Source of the DNA: Lachnospiraceae bacterium UBA3632
Lineage (GTDB): Bacteria; Bacillota; Clostridia; Lachnospirales; Lachnospiraceae
Length of the DNA: 64,000 nt
Reading direction: 5' to 3'
Assembly: GCA_002373975.1 (NCBI GenBank)
Contig: DFKZ01000123.1
Location: 29,743 to 93,742 of the forward strand
Positions 7,086-16,138 of the stretch are shown here, piece after piece. Within the stretch, counting starts at the first letter, position 1. The number at the start of each line of letters is the position of its first letter. Below the pieces are notes generated by a model. It did no database searches and had not been told where the DNA came from. It worked only from the letters and a program-made list of their open reading frames with translations. The translations under genes and the position numbers were made by a program.

Positions 7086-8981
7086 TTAATTTCCGGTTTC
7101 AGGCTGCTCTTCCTGCTTTTTGTCAGGCTGCTCTACCTGCTGCTCTTCGGGTTGCTGCTCTTCCGGCAACTGTTCTTCCTGTAATTTAGCAGTTGCAGCG
7201 GTTATATAATCCATCGATTCGGGAGATACCATGGCCGGACTTCCCTCGGTGATGGTTCCCGAGTATGTGGTAACTATGATATCACTCTCATCGATACCGC
7301 TCTTTATCTCGATGAAAAGATCGGAGCTGGCTCCGGTTTCAACATATTTTTTCCCTATGATGAACGTAGTCGGATCGATGGTAAACACAAATTCTCCGAT
7401 ATTGTCAACATTTACGGCTTCCACGGGAACCTGCAGGCAATCCTCTATGCAAGCGGTAGTAATGGTGCATTTTACCTCAAGTCCGAGGAACATATCATCA
7501 TCCGGATCGTCGATACCGACCGTTACTGCCACCTGCGAACTTCCGTTGGAATTGGTGGTTACAACACGGTTTATCATCTCCACTTTTCCCTTGTATTCCC
7601 TGCCGAGCATCTTTATGACAGCGGGCTGTCCCAGAGCAATGCTCTCAAGATCCGATTTGTTCACACCTATGTTGACATGCAGATCATCAAGACTCGAGAG
7701 GGTGGCCAACGGGGTGGCAGCTGTGGTGGTGTCATCCTTCGTATAATTAAGCACTGTCACTACACCGTCAAAAGGAGCAACCAGCCCGTTTTCGAACTCG
7801 AGCAGGCTTTCATAGGTCTTATCGTTCTGCATCTCGGTGAGTTCATCGTTAAGATCAAGATTTTCTCTGTCGTAGGAGTTGGTAACAGTACCCTCAAGGG
7901 ATCTGACCTCCGCCTCGGCACTCTGCTTCTCCGCCTTATACTCAGCAAGCAGGCTGCTTGCATCATTAAGCGCCTTCTGATTATTGTATGCTTCAGCAGA
8001 CATACTGAGCATGTTTAACTGATTTGTGAGACCCGTGATAGTACTCTGCAGCTGATATATGGTATCGTTATATTCTTTTATCCACTTCTTGTCATCATCT
8101 GTCTGCACATATCCCAGTGCTGACAGTTCCTCAAGCTTAGCCTTATTATTATACTGATAATCCGACAGTACCTGCTGATAATAATTGATAGAGCCCTGAA
8201 TCTCGGCGGTCTGATATGCTTTATTGTCGCTTACCTCGGCGGTAAGCTGATCAACTATCTGCTGCTGTGCCGCAACAAGCTGGGTGTATTTATAAACCTT
8301 TGATCTGGCGGTTGCCAAACGTGTATCGGCGTCCTCTATCTTGGCCTCGGAGCTCTGATAACTATTCTCTGCAATCTGTTTATTGATCTCCGCTGTCCGC
8401 AATTCCCTCTGATAGGAGTCCGCATCGAATGAAAGAACGATATCTCCTTTTTTCACGAAGCTTCCGATCGGCACACTTTCACTGATAAGAAGGTTTCCGG
8501 GGGCAAAATAGTGGATGGTTTTTTCACTTTCGATGATCCCGCTGATGGTAAGCTCGCTCGTAAGAGTGCCCCTTGTGGCAGTTCCAAGTGTTACGGTACC
8601 GCTGAGCATACTTTTCATTTTATGATTTGCGTATACCACCAGTCCCACTATCGAGAGGAACACTGCTCCTATCACGCTGAATACGACTATAAGAGTGGTC
8701 TTTTTCTTCTTTTTCTTTTTCTTGATGGCAAGCTTTTCCTGCGCAGTAAGCTCAGCAGGTTCCTTCCTTGCTGCCTTCCTCATCTTTCCCGCTTTTTCCT
8801 TCTTTTCCTTTGTTTGTTTGTCGGGAAGCCCGGTGTTGGTTTCTTCAAGTGGTCCTTCAATGACTTCTGCGGTTGTTTCTGCAGGTGTTTCCTCAGGTGT
8901 TTCCTGCTGCTTCTGCTCTTGCTCTGTCGAGTTCATCTCTGATACTGTTTTCTCCGCGTTTACCGTCTTCGTTTTTTTCAT
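7086..8981 (-). CDS. membrane-fusion adaptor (HlyD/MacA type) of an ABC export system
   Basis: The protein has a long charged cytoplasmic N-terminus ending in eight Lys, one membrane helix (TTLIVVFSVIGAVFLSIVGL), a split biotinyl-lipoyl domain, a long coiled-coil hairpin (roughly residues 200-370), a beta-barrel part and a Gln/Glu-rich tail of PEEQQ repeats. Adaptors couple MacB-type permeases to extracytoplasmic cargo. Two starts are possible: ATG 8999 (no ribosome site) or ATG 8981, behind GGAG; I chose 8981. Either way it overlaps the upstream ATPase gene, by 89 bases with this start, in another frame. The low-complexity tail may contact the cell wall. Confidence 0.85.
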   Translation of the reverse strand: MKKTKTVNAEKTVSEMNSTEQEQKQQETPEETPAETTAEVIEGPLEETNTGLPDKQTKEKKEKAGKMRKAARKEPAELTAQEKLAIKKKKKKKKTTLIVVFSVIGAVFLSIVGLVVYANHKMKSMLSGTVTLGTATRGTLTSELTISGIIESEKTIHYFAPGNLLISESVPIGSFVKKGDIVLSFDADSYQRELRTAEINKQIAENSYQSSEAKIEDADTRLATARSKVYKYTQLVAAQQQIVDQLTAEVSDNKAYQTAEIQGSINYYQQVLSDYQYNNKAKLEELSALGYVQTDDDKKWIKEYNDTIYQLQSTITGLTNQLNMLSMSAEAYNNQKALNDASSLLAEYKAEKQSAEAEVRSLEGTVTNSYDRENLDLNDELTEMQNDKTYESLLEFENGLVAPFDGVVTVLNYTKDDTTTAATPLATLSSLDDLHVNIGVNKSDLESIALGQPAVIKMLGREYKGKVEMINRVVTTNSNGSSQVAVTVGIDDPDDDMFLGLEVKCTITTACIEDCLQVPVEAVNVDNIGEFVFTIDPTTFIIGKKYVETGASSDLFIEIKSGIDESDIIVTTYSGTITEGSPAMVSPESMDYITAATAKLQEEQLPEEQQPEEQQVEQPDKKQEEQPETGN

Positions 8982-9651
8982 CTTTGTATATTTCTCCATC
9001 CATGATATGTATGATCCGCTCCGCTTTGGATGCTATTGACGGATCGTGAGTTATTATTATCACTGTGTGTCCTTCTTCATGAAGCCCTTTAAGTATCTCC
9101 AGTATCTCAACGCTCGAGTGGGAATCGAGGTTTCCCGTAGGTTCGTCCGCCAGTATTATCGGCGGAGCCTGGGCTATTGCCCTGGCTATAGCGACTCGCT
9201 GCTGCTGTCCGCCGGACATCTCGGATGGCTTATGCTTCATCCGTTTTTCAAGCCCAACCTTTTTGAGAGCGGTAACTGCCAGTTCCGCACGTTTTGCTTT
9301 GGGCACTCCCCGGTATATCAGCGGAAGCTCCACATTTTCCTGCGCGGTCAGAGCAGGTATCAGGTTGAATCCCTGAAAGATAAATCCTATCTCTCTGTTC
9401 CTTATATCCGAAAGCTCGTCATCAAGCATCTCTGCCACATCCTTGCCGTGCAGATGATATGAGCCCGAAGTCGGAACATCAAGGCAGCCCAGCATGTTCA
9501 TCAGAGTGGATTTACCTGAACCGGACTGTCCGATTATGGCGACGAATTCCTTTTCTCCGATGGAAAGAGAGACATGATTCAAAGCTCTCACTTCGTTTTC
9601 ACCGGGATTATATACTTTACAAATGTCTTCTATCTCTATAAGAGCCGGCAT
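8893..9651 (-). CDS. ABC transporter ATP-binding protein, MacB/LolD family
   Basis: This is the ATPase of the export operon. It has Walker A GQSGSGKSTLMN, a Q-loop (GFIFQGFNLIP), signature MSGGQQQRVAIARA, Walker B ILADEPTGNLDS and the switch His in IITHDPS. The start MPALIEIEDI at 9651 is preferred over ATG 9699 because GAGG lies ten bases upstream. The C-terminal 30 residues (KDEKNEDGKRGEN onward) are charged, go beyond the usual family end and are encoded by the overlap with the adaptor gene, so this tail may be constrained by the overlap rather than by function. It is first in the operon. Confidence 0.9.
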   Translation of the reverse strand: MPALIEIEDICKVYNPGENEVRALNHVSLSIGEKEFVAIIGQSGSGKSTLMNMLGCLDVPTSGSYHLHGKDVAEMLDDELSDIRNREIGFIFQGFNLIPALTAQENVELPLIYRGVPKAKRAELAVTALKKVGLEKRMKHKPSEMSGGQQQRVAIARAIAQAPPIILADEPTGNLDSHSSVEILEILKGLHEEGHTVIIITHDPSIASKAERIIHIMDGEIYKDEKNEDGKRGENSIRDELDRARAEAAGNT

Positions 9652-9743
9652 TATTCCTATTCCTCTTTTTCTGATTGATCCCTGTTTCTGACCAAACAAG
9701 GAATGACTCTCAACGCTTTGCGCGCATCATCTTTGTCGATGAT

Positions 9744-9792
9744 ACTATACTTACCTTTCCGATAATCCACATAAACCTTAACATAACCTTAA
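9744..9792 (-). promoter_or_regulatory. activator-type promoter of the ABC export operon with 11-bp-spaced direct repeats
   Basis: On the minus strand two TTAAGGT repeats start 11 bases apart (9792-9786 and 9781-9775). Two bases further is a very poor -35 (ATGTGG, 9772-9767), then a 17-base spacer and TATAGT (9749-9744). Direct repeats one helical turn apart touching a weak -35 are typical of OmpR-class response regulators that activate transcription. No two-component pair adjoins this operon. Confidence 0.55.
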
Positions 9793-9866
9793 TTCGAAAT
9801 TATAACATTATATAATTCCAATGCAGAACTTTGAATTATGTCAACTGCCGAAACAGACTATAAAGC

Positions 9867-9902
9867 AAAAAAAAGATAGGCGGAAAAATCTCATTTCCGC
9901 CT
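9867..9902 (-). terminator. rho-independent terminator after the diguanylate cyclase gene
   Basis: On the minus strand AGGCGGAAA pairs with TTTCCGCCT across a 7-9 base loop, followed after ATC by eight T. It starts just after the stop codon at 9911. Confidence 0.85.
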
Positions 9903-9910
9903 GCTTTACG

Positions 9911-12349
9911 TTAATGCTCAGTCTTCAATTCGTTCTTATTATGGTACATCTTTTCATCCGCTGTTTCAAATACACGCGTCATGCGGCCTTCTCCGTTGTA
10001 CCTGGACATTCCGCATGCGATAACGATGCCTCCTTCTTTTTTTGCTCTGGCATTATGCATTGCCATCTTTTCAACAAGCTCATCAACACATAAATAATCT
10101 TCTCCCTGAGCGATAACAGCAAATTCGTCGCCACCTATCCTGAATACAGGGCTCTTCTTGAATGTGTCGCAGATTATCTTGCAGGCGTCCTTAAGATACT
10201 TGTCTCCTGCCCGATGCCCTTCGCTGTCGTTGATCTTCTTAAGGTCATTCACATCAAAGATAACCAGTGCAAATTCCGGTTTCTCCCCACTCTTTATCCT
10301 CTGGTTCATTTCAGCTTCTTTATCCAGATAAGCATGCCTGTTCTTGACACCTGTGAGAGCATCCACATGAGCAATATTCTGAGCCTGTTCCAGACGTCTC
10401 GCGTAATCCTCCTCCTGACGCACAAAGAGGTCAATATCGTTTACTCCGACTATAAGGCGTTTTCCGGCACTCTCCTCTACCATCGCTGCTTTGACCTGGA
10501 CGTATGTGGGCTTTCCGTTTGAAACAAGTCTGTAGCTGAGAGAGAATACTCCGCTTCTTTCCACTTCCGCAAGTACACTCTCTTCAGTGTAAGCTGAAAG
10601 GAAACGGTCGATATCATCCGGATGTACCACTCTTATTGCATTCTGGCGCGAAGCTTCAAAGAAGTCCATTCCCTCCTTGGGTATACCCAGAGTCTCAAAA
10701 CCTTCTGTGGAACTGAATTCGCGATACCTCCCGGTCTCGGGGTTTACCACATACACGCAAAGAAAGTCTCCCGCCAGAGCGTTAAGCCTCGAGTATGCTA
10801 TATGCTCCTCTTTGGCCCTCTCTGCGGCTCGTCTCTGCCTCATCTCGTCATCCACATCCATGACGCCTATTACTATGAATCTCTCATCATCCTGCATCCT
10901 GGATACTTTCATATTCAGATAGGAGGATGATTCCCCCTCTATCAGTCGGTATGTCATCATAAAGGTCTTGTTTCTGTCAAGAGCATCCAGAAGGTTTTCC
11001 CTCTTCAGGGATTCGATAAATGTCTCTCTGTCATCTACATGAACAAACAGCTTTGCCTCTTTTTCACAGGATCCGAAGAAATCCTCGCCACTGCGCTTTT
11101 CCTTAAGGACTCCGGTGTTTTCGTCGGACTGGTATTCGATGAATTCCCCTGTCTCCACATTTACATAGAATATATCCCTGTATCCGCTCGCAAGGGTCTG
11201 GGCGATATGCGTGTGGATGATCCCGTTTTTTCTGGCCTTTTCGTAGGCTTCCTTGGTCTTAGCGTTCTCACGTTCAACGCGCACCATATCGGTTACATCC
11301 TGGCACATTCCCAGCAGGCAGAGCCTTCCCGTCGAATCTATATATTTAAGCTTGGTAGTCTGGAACTGTCTCTGATTGCCCGCAGCATCGGGGACATCCT
11401 CAAAGAATATATATGGCTCATCCATCGACATGGCCATCCGGTCGTCCTCAACGAAGTGCTTTGCTGTCTCAACATCGAAAATCTCGGCATCGGTAAGCCC
11501 GACTACGCCTTCGGGATTCTCCTTATGTGCATATTCGGCAAAAGACTGATTGCACGCAAGATAGACACCTGTGTCCGCATCCTTGGAAAAGCTTAGGGCA
11601 GGCATATTGTCAAGAAGTGCTGTGATCGAGGCCTTGAGTGTTTTGATCTTCTCAGCTTCGATCAGTTCTCTTCTGTACTCTTCCTTCTCATCTCCGACTA
11701 CAAAAGCCCTGAGCAGGCACGTTCCGAGCATATAAGCCATAGAGTAAAAAGGTAAATAAGTAAACAGAACCTGAGCGATGAGAAGAGTCAGCATTATAAG
11801 ACCGAACAACGCCGTTGTACGGTATCGTTTGATCTTATCGCCAATGTTTTTACGCTTTCCCATAGAAGAAAAAGCATATATCGAAATAAAGAGAAGAATC
11901 AGAATCTGAGCGAGAAGCACCGCGTATCTCGGTGCATAAGCTTTATACACACAATCACTGTCGACTGTGAAAAGAACGGGAACAAAGATGTTGACCAGAG
12001 TAAGCGCTGCAACACAGACAGCAAGGGCACGCCCTGCGTAGACGAGAAATTTCCCGAAACCGTTATTCTCATCAAGATACAGGACAACATACCATGACCA
12101 GCAGAAAACGCCGGCGGCCATAGCAATAAAATAGACTGAGGTGTCTGCAAAAAGAAGGATCGGGATCTTATTTGCCTCAATGATCCCCCACAGGATATCC
12201 GTGACATAGTAAACCAGCACGGTGTACAGGAAAGTCCTGTACACCTTCCATGCCGGTTTTTCAAACGCTTTGTTTCTGTTAAGCAGAATATCCTGATTTT
12301 CGATAAGAAGGATAACTGCCGCAAGCAGACCGATCGCAGAATAATACAT
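9911..12349 (-). CDS. membrane PAS-PAS-PAS-GGDEF diguanylate cyclase
   Basis: The protein begins with about seven membrane helices (residues 1-215), continues through a short coiled coil and three PAS-like sensor segments (about 235-360, 375-500, 520-640) and ends in a GGDEF domain (about 645-805) with DALTGVKNRHAYLD and an intact IGGDEFAVI. It should make cyclic di-GMP from GTP at the membrane. The RxxD product-inhibition site five residues before GGDEF is absent (KKSP there), so feedback is probably weak. ATG 12349 is chosen over GTG 12355 because GAGG lies five bases upstream of it. Two hairpins fill the gap after thrS. The ligand is unknown. Confidence 0.88.
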   Translation of the reverse strand: MYYSAIGLLAAVILLIENQDILLNRNKAFEKPAWKVYRTFLYTVLVYYVTDILWGIIEANKIPILLFADTSVYFIAMAAGVFCWSWYVVLYLDENNGFGKFLVYAGRALAVCVAALTLVNIFVPVLFTVDSDCVYKAYAPRYAVLLAQILILLFISIYAFSSMGKRKNIGDKIKRYRTTALFGLIMLTLLIAQVLFTYLPFYSMAYMLGTCLLRAFVVGDEKEEYRRELIEAEKIKTLKASITALLDNMPALSFSKDADTGVYLACNQSFAEYAHKENPEGVVGLTDAEIFDVETAKHFVEDDRMAMSMDEPYIFFEDVPDAAGNQRQFQTTKLKYIDSTGRLCLLGMCQDVTDMVRVERENAKTKEAYEKARKNGIIHTHIAQTLASGYRDIFYVNVETGEFIEYQSDENTGVLKEKRSGEDFFGSCEKEAKLFVHVDDRETFIESLKRENLLDALDRNKTFMMTYRLIEGESSSYLNMKVSRMQDDERFIVIGVMDVDDEMRQRRAAERAKEEHIAYSRLNALAGDFLCVYVVNPETGRYREFSSTEGFETLGIPKEGMDFFEASRQNAIRVVHPDDIDRFLSAYTEESVLAEVERSGVFSLSYRLVSNGKPTYVQVKAAMVEESAGKRLIVGVNDIDLFVRQEEDYARRLEQAQNIAHVDALTGVKNRHAYLDKEAEMNQRIKSGEKPEFALVIFDVNDLKKINDSEGHRAGDKYLKDACKIICDTFKKSPVFRIGGDEFAVIAQGEDYLCVDELVEKMAMHNARAKKEGGIVIACGMSRYNGEGRMTRVFETADEKMYHNKNELKTEH

Positions 12350-12362
12350 AGACACCTCATCA

Positions 12363-12401
12363 GTCAGTCCGGGGACTGACAGCTTCCCTTATAAAGGAAG
12401 C
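12363..12401 (-). repeat. two adjacent hairpins between thrS and the diguanylate cyclase gene
   Basis: On the minus strand GCTTCCTT/AGGGAAGC (12401-12382) is followed after one base by GTCAGTCC/GGACTGAC (12380-12363). They occupy most of the 63-base gap and end just before the GAGG of the cyclase gene. There is no T tract, so they are not an obvious terminator; RNA processing or translational control is possible. Confidence 0.55.
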
Positions 12402-12412
12402 CGTATCATCTG

Positions 12413-14197
12413 TTACTTGTGATTAGCTGTTTTTTCCTTGCACATTTCAATGAATTCGCTTAAGCTCATCTCAGCCGTTTCATCGGTATCGCGGTCACGT
12501 GCGGATACCGTTCCGGCTTCTGTTTCTTTCTCTCCGAGAATGAGCATATAAGGTACTCTGTCCTCCTGACGTGCAGCGCGGATCTTGTACCCCACTTTCT
12601 CGTTGGAAGCGTCGATTTCTGTACGGATGCCTGCAGCGTCAAGTGCCTCGTATACTTTGTTTGCGTAATCGAGATGCTTCTCGGATACGGGGATGACCTT
12701 TACCTGAACGGGAGCCACCCAGAAGGGGAATTTACCCTTTGTTTCCTCGATGAGATATGCCATAAATCTGTCAAGTGATCCGAGGATCGCTCTGTGAAGC
12801 ACGACGGGAGTCTGTTCATTGCTGCTGCTGTCGATGTACTTCAGATCAAACTTGGCAGGGAGACAGAAGTCAAGCTGGCAGGTTGAAAGCGTGTATTCCG
12901 CACCTACAGCGGGCTTAACATTTACATCAAGCTTGGGACCGTAGAATGCAGCTTCACCGATCTCCTCAGTGTAATCGATCTTGAGATCGTTAAGCACCTG
13001 GCGAAGAGCATCTTCTGCTTTATTCCACATTTCGTCATCATCGTGATACTTCTTCTTGTCCGCGGGATCACGGAGTGAAAGCACACAGCGATAATCTGTG
13101 ATATTAAAATCCTTGTAAACATCAAAGATGAGGTCCACAACGCTTTTTACTTCAGCCTCGATCTGATCGGGGGTGACAAAAAGGTGTGCATCGTTCTGGC
13201 AGAAATGCCTTCCGCGCTCGATTCCCTTAAGGGTACCGCTTGCTTCAAATCTGAAGTCGTGAGCTATCTCGCCTATTCTCAAAGGAAGCTGACGGTATGA
13301 ACGGGGTTTGTTGGCATAGATCATCATGTGATGAGGGCAGTTCATGGGTCTTAATACGAATGACTCTCCCTCAACTTCCATAGCGGGGAACATATTGTCC
13401 TTATAATGATCCCAGTGGCCTGAAGTCTTGTAAAGCTCCACGCTTCCCACACACGGAGTCATTACATGCTGGTAACCGAGCTTGCGCTCTTTTTCCTTGA
13501 TATAATTCTCAAGCTCCTGCCAGACGGTATATCCTTTGGGAAGGAACATGGGAAGTCCGCGTCCTACAAGGTTGTCCGTCATGAAAAGACCCATCTCCTT
13601 GCCGATCTTACGGTGATCGCGCGCTTTGGCCTCTTCCATCTCTTTTTCATACGCTTCAAGCTCTTCCTTGGATGCAAATGCAACGCCGTTGATACGGGTA
13701 AGCATTTTGTTCTCGGAATTATTCTTCCAATAAGCTCCCGAAATACCTGTAAGCTTGAATGCCTTCAGAGCCTTGGTGTAGCAGATGTGCGGTCCTACGC
13801 ACATATCGATATACTCACCCTGCTGGTAAAAGCTGATTATCGCATCGGGATCGAGATCGCCGATATGCTCAACCTTGTAGAGCTCGCCTCTCTCCTGCAT
13901 GAGCTTTATTGACTCTTCACGGGAAAGGATGAAAGATTTGAAGGGAAGGTTCTCCTTGACGATCTTCTGCATCTCGGCTTCGATCTTGGGAAAATCCTCC
14001 TCGGAGATAACAGTATCTCCGGTATCTATATCGTAATAAAATCCCTTTTCGGTCGCAGGACCGTAGGCAAAATGTGCCTCGGGATATAATCTCTTAACTG
14101 CCTGTGCGAGAATGTGCGCCGCGCTGTGGCGAAGGATGTGAAGTTCCTCGGAAGCTTCGCACTCACCTACTTTTCCGTCATTGTAAATAGCTTTCAT
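12413..14197 (-). CDS. thrS: threonyl-tRNA synthetase lacking the TGS domain
   Basis: This class II synthetase charges tRNA-Thr. The 594-residue product has the editing domain first (HSAAH near residue 25, DMCVGPH, AYWKNNSENKMLTRI), then the catalytic core with zinc ligands in RPMNCPHH, HFCQNDAH and VVLHRAIL, and the anticodon-binding domain (PVQVKVIPVS). Bacterial ThrRS is usually about 640 residues with an N-terminal TGS domain; only about 15 residues precede the editing domain here. ATG 14197 is chosen because GGGAGG lies just upstream; an in-frame ATG at 14239 adds no TGS sequence. Only 76 bases separate it from the upstream gene, so there is no room for a T-box. Confidence 0.93.
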   Translation of the reverse strand: MKAIYNDGKVGECEASEELHILRHSAAHILAQAVKRLYPEAHFAYGPATEKGFYYDIDTGDTVISEEDFPKIEAEMQKIVKENLPFKSFILSREESIKLMQERGELYKVEHIGDLDPDAIISFYQQGEYIDMCVGPHICYTKALKAFKLTGISGAYWKNNSENKMLTRINGVAFASKEELEAYEKEMEEAKARDHRKIGKEMGLFMTDNLVGRGLPMFLPKGYTVWQELENYIKEKERKLGYQHVMTPCVGSVELYKTSGHWDHYKDNMFPAMEVEGESFVLRPMNCPHHMMIYANKPRSYRQLPLRIGEIAHDFRFEASGTLKGIERGRHFCQNDAHLFVTPDQIEAEVKSVVDLIFDVYKDFNITDYRCVLSLRDPADKKKYHDDDEMWNKAEDALRQVLNDLKIDYTEEIGEAAFYGPKLDVNVKPAVGAEYTLSTCQLDFCLPAKFDLKYIDSSSNEQTPVVLHRAILGSLDRFMAYLIEETKGKFPFWVAPVQVKVIPVSEKHLDYANKVYEALDAAGIRTEIDASNEKVGYKIRAARQEDRVPYMLILGEKETEAGTVSARDRDTDETAEMSLSEFIEMCKEKTANHK

Positions 14198-14273
14198 GAT
14201 CTTTCCTCCCGCCGATCTCCGATTACCGGATAACGGCAAATATAATGTGAAATAATAAATTTCATTTTATTAC

Positions 14274-16115
14274 TTATTCGGCTGATTGTAAAGGCTTAGC
14301 CCCTTTTTCCCTTTCTTTGTCTTCACCGGTTTGATCCGTAATAAATACAGCGGATATAAACGGCAATGAAACCAGGACCGGATAACCGTACCTGGGATGC
14401 CCGTAAAAAGCCGGTGAGGCCATGCAGATCAGTAAGGATAACACCAAGGGGACCAACAGTAGCTTTTCTCTCCGGTCAACGTTTTTTCTAAAGATCAGAT
14501 AGAATAACATCCACGTGAATAATCCCATGTTTTCCAACAGTGAAAGAAAAGGTATTCTCCCGTTCATCTCATATAAACGTTTCAGGATTTCCCTTGACCT
14601 GAGCATGAAAGGAGGAATACTGAAAATCGCCAGATACCATGGTTCAACCTCATATCTGATCACATTATCCGCTCCCGGATAAAACCATCCGTACACATGC
14701 TGTAAAAAGGCATCCATATAAACCCTGGGATGCTTTCTCAGCCCCACCGTCCAGGCTTTAAAATATCTGACGAGATCAGCACCCGATGCATCATTATTGT
14801 AGTTCATTTTTACCGGATCGGATATATTCGGTGAATAGACCTCGCCTATGATCGAAGAATCTCCCAATACCGCGTCTATCGCCTCTTTTTCATAAGCGGA
14901 TATCTCATCACCGTAATATTTCAGATATCTTGCGGTCTGTTGAAAAGGAATCGACAAGGCCTCACTTACGCTGGCAGGTCTTGCATCGGTTATCTTTTCC
15001 ATGCAGTGCTGAGCTGTGCTTTGACCTGCTAAAGGTAAAATGCAGCATGCCAGGAATATGATGAGAGCTGTTTTTTTACTTCTTTTTATTAGGGCGTACA
15101 GGGCAAGTATAATGCCTGACGGAACAATAACATATATCCCGTTCTTTCTAACCAGTGCCGTACATATCTGCACGACTACCAGCGCTATCCAATACCGTAT
15201 ACCCAGCTCTTTCTCCCTGCCGTTTATGCAGGCATGTATAAGTTCCTCGAGCAATAATATATACCAGAGAAAGCAGCCCATATAAGCAAGATCTTTCCCG
15301 GGAGTTGTCACCATATTGGAATATGCGGGAGTAAGCAGATATATTACAAAAACAACGCGGCGGATCAATAACGGACAGTTTCTCTCATACAATCTCTGCA
15401 GAGAATACCCCAATACTAGCGCCATGAAAATCCCCTGCGAAATCGTGCAAAGGAAAAAACCTGCCGTTTGACTGTGAAACAATACTTCACCGACCCTGAT
15501 AAATACTTTTAGACAAAGTGTGTGAAACAGCGGAGTATGTGCCCAGTACTGAATATCTCCGTTTATCTGCCATATCTGAAATATTGTATCAGATGCAAGG
15601 CTTCCCGGATAAGACAGGATCATAAAGGGAATCCATGAAAGGAACAGCACTCCGGCAGAATAAAGCATCGACCGCTTTCCCAAAATGATACCATCTGTCT
15701 GTTCAGCAGATGAAAACTTAAAGGACAAGAAATGATCAAGTAAAGCAATAAGATATCTCAAAAGAAGTGTAACAGCAAAGATATTCAGCGTTGCATACAG
15801 CACGTTGGTAAAGCCGCCGCTCAGCTCATATTCGGAACAATACATCTCGCCCACAGTCCAGAAACATGCCAGCTTTATAGCCAATATCGTATTTCTCCCG
15901 GACGGCTTAATTTCGAGATGATATGTGTAAATGATCAGGATCAGTGACAATATAAAGATCAAAAGATTAATGATCGAATACGAAGAAAACAGGGCTTCCA
16001 GCTTTCCCAGTGCGGAAACATCCGCTCCTTCTACATCACGCAAAAAAGGCATTCGACAAAACAGAGCGATTATGATAGCACTGACAGGAGCAACCCATTT
16101 TTTATTCTCTTTCAT
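14274..16115 (-). CDS. DUF6020-like polytopic membrane protein
   Basis: The 613-residue protein has about twelve membrane segments and the pattern FMILSYPGSLASDTIFQIW near residue 170, followed by HTPLFHT, which I associate with DUF6020, a family resembling GT-C glycosyltransferases that use lipid-linked donors. It would act at the outer membrane face on cell-surface glycans, but no activity has been shown to my knowledge. It lies 23 bases after a membrane-anchored GH3 gene and upstream of thrS in the same direction. The Asp in SDTIFQ is a candidate catalytic residue by analogy only. Confidence 0.7.
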   Translation of the reverse strand: MKENKKWVAPVSAIIIALFCRMPFLRDVEGADVSALGKLEALFSSYSIINLLIFILSLILIIYTYHLEIKPSGRNTILAIKLACFWTVGEMYCSEYELSGGFTNVLYATLNIFAVTLLLRYLIALLDHFLSFKFSSAEQTDGIILGKRSMLYSAGVLFLSWIPFMILSYPGSLASDTIFQIWQINGDIQYWAHTPLFHTLCLKVFIRVGEVLFHSQTAGFFLCTISQGIFMALVLGYSLQRLYERNCPLLIRRVVFVIYLLTPAYSNMVTTPGKDLAYMGCFLWYILLLEELIHACINGREKELGIRYWIALVVVQICTALVRKNGIYVIVPSGIILALYALIKRSKKTALIIFLACCILPLAGQSTAQHCMEKITDARPASVSEALSIPFQQTARYLKYYGDEISAYEKEAIDAVLGDSSIIGEVYSPNISDPVKMNYNNDASGADLVRYFKAWTVGLRKHPRVYMDAFLQHVYGWFYPGADNVIRYEVEPWYLAIFSIPPFMLRSREILKRLYEMNGRIPFLSLLENMGLFTWMLFYLIFRKNVDRREKLLLVPLVLSLLICMASPAFYGHPRYGYPVLVSLPFISAVFITDQTGEDKEREKGAKPLQSAE

Positions 16116-16138
16116 ATGTATACCCCCATGCGAAATAT

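Noticed and set aside
8695..9039. Long plus-strand frames opposite the ABC export and other minus-strand genes
   Set aside because: They lack ribosome sites and recognisable domains and mirror the base pattern of the real genes on the other strand.
12349..12380. CTGATGAG resembling a hammerhead ribozyme core upstream of the diguanylate cyclase
   Set aside because: The required GAAA core strand and a third helix are not found; the string overlaps the ribosome site.
14198..14273. T-box riboswitch upstream of thrS
   Set aside because: Only 76 bases are available and no specifier stem or AGGGTGG-type antiterminator is seen. The same applies to the 85 bases before trpS.
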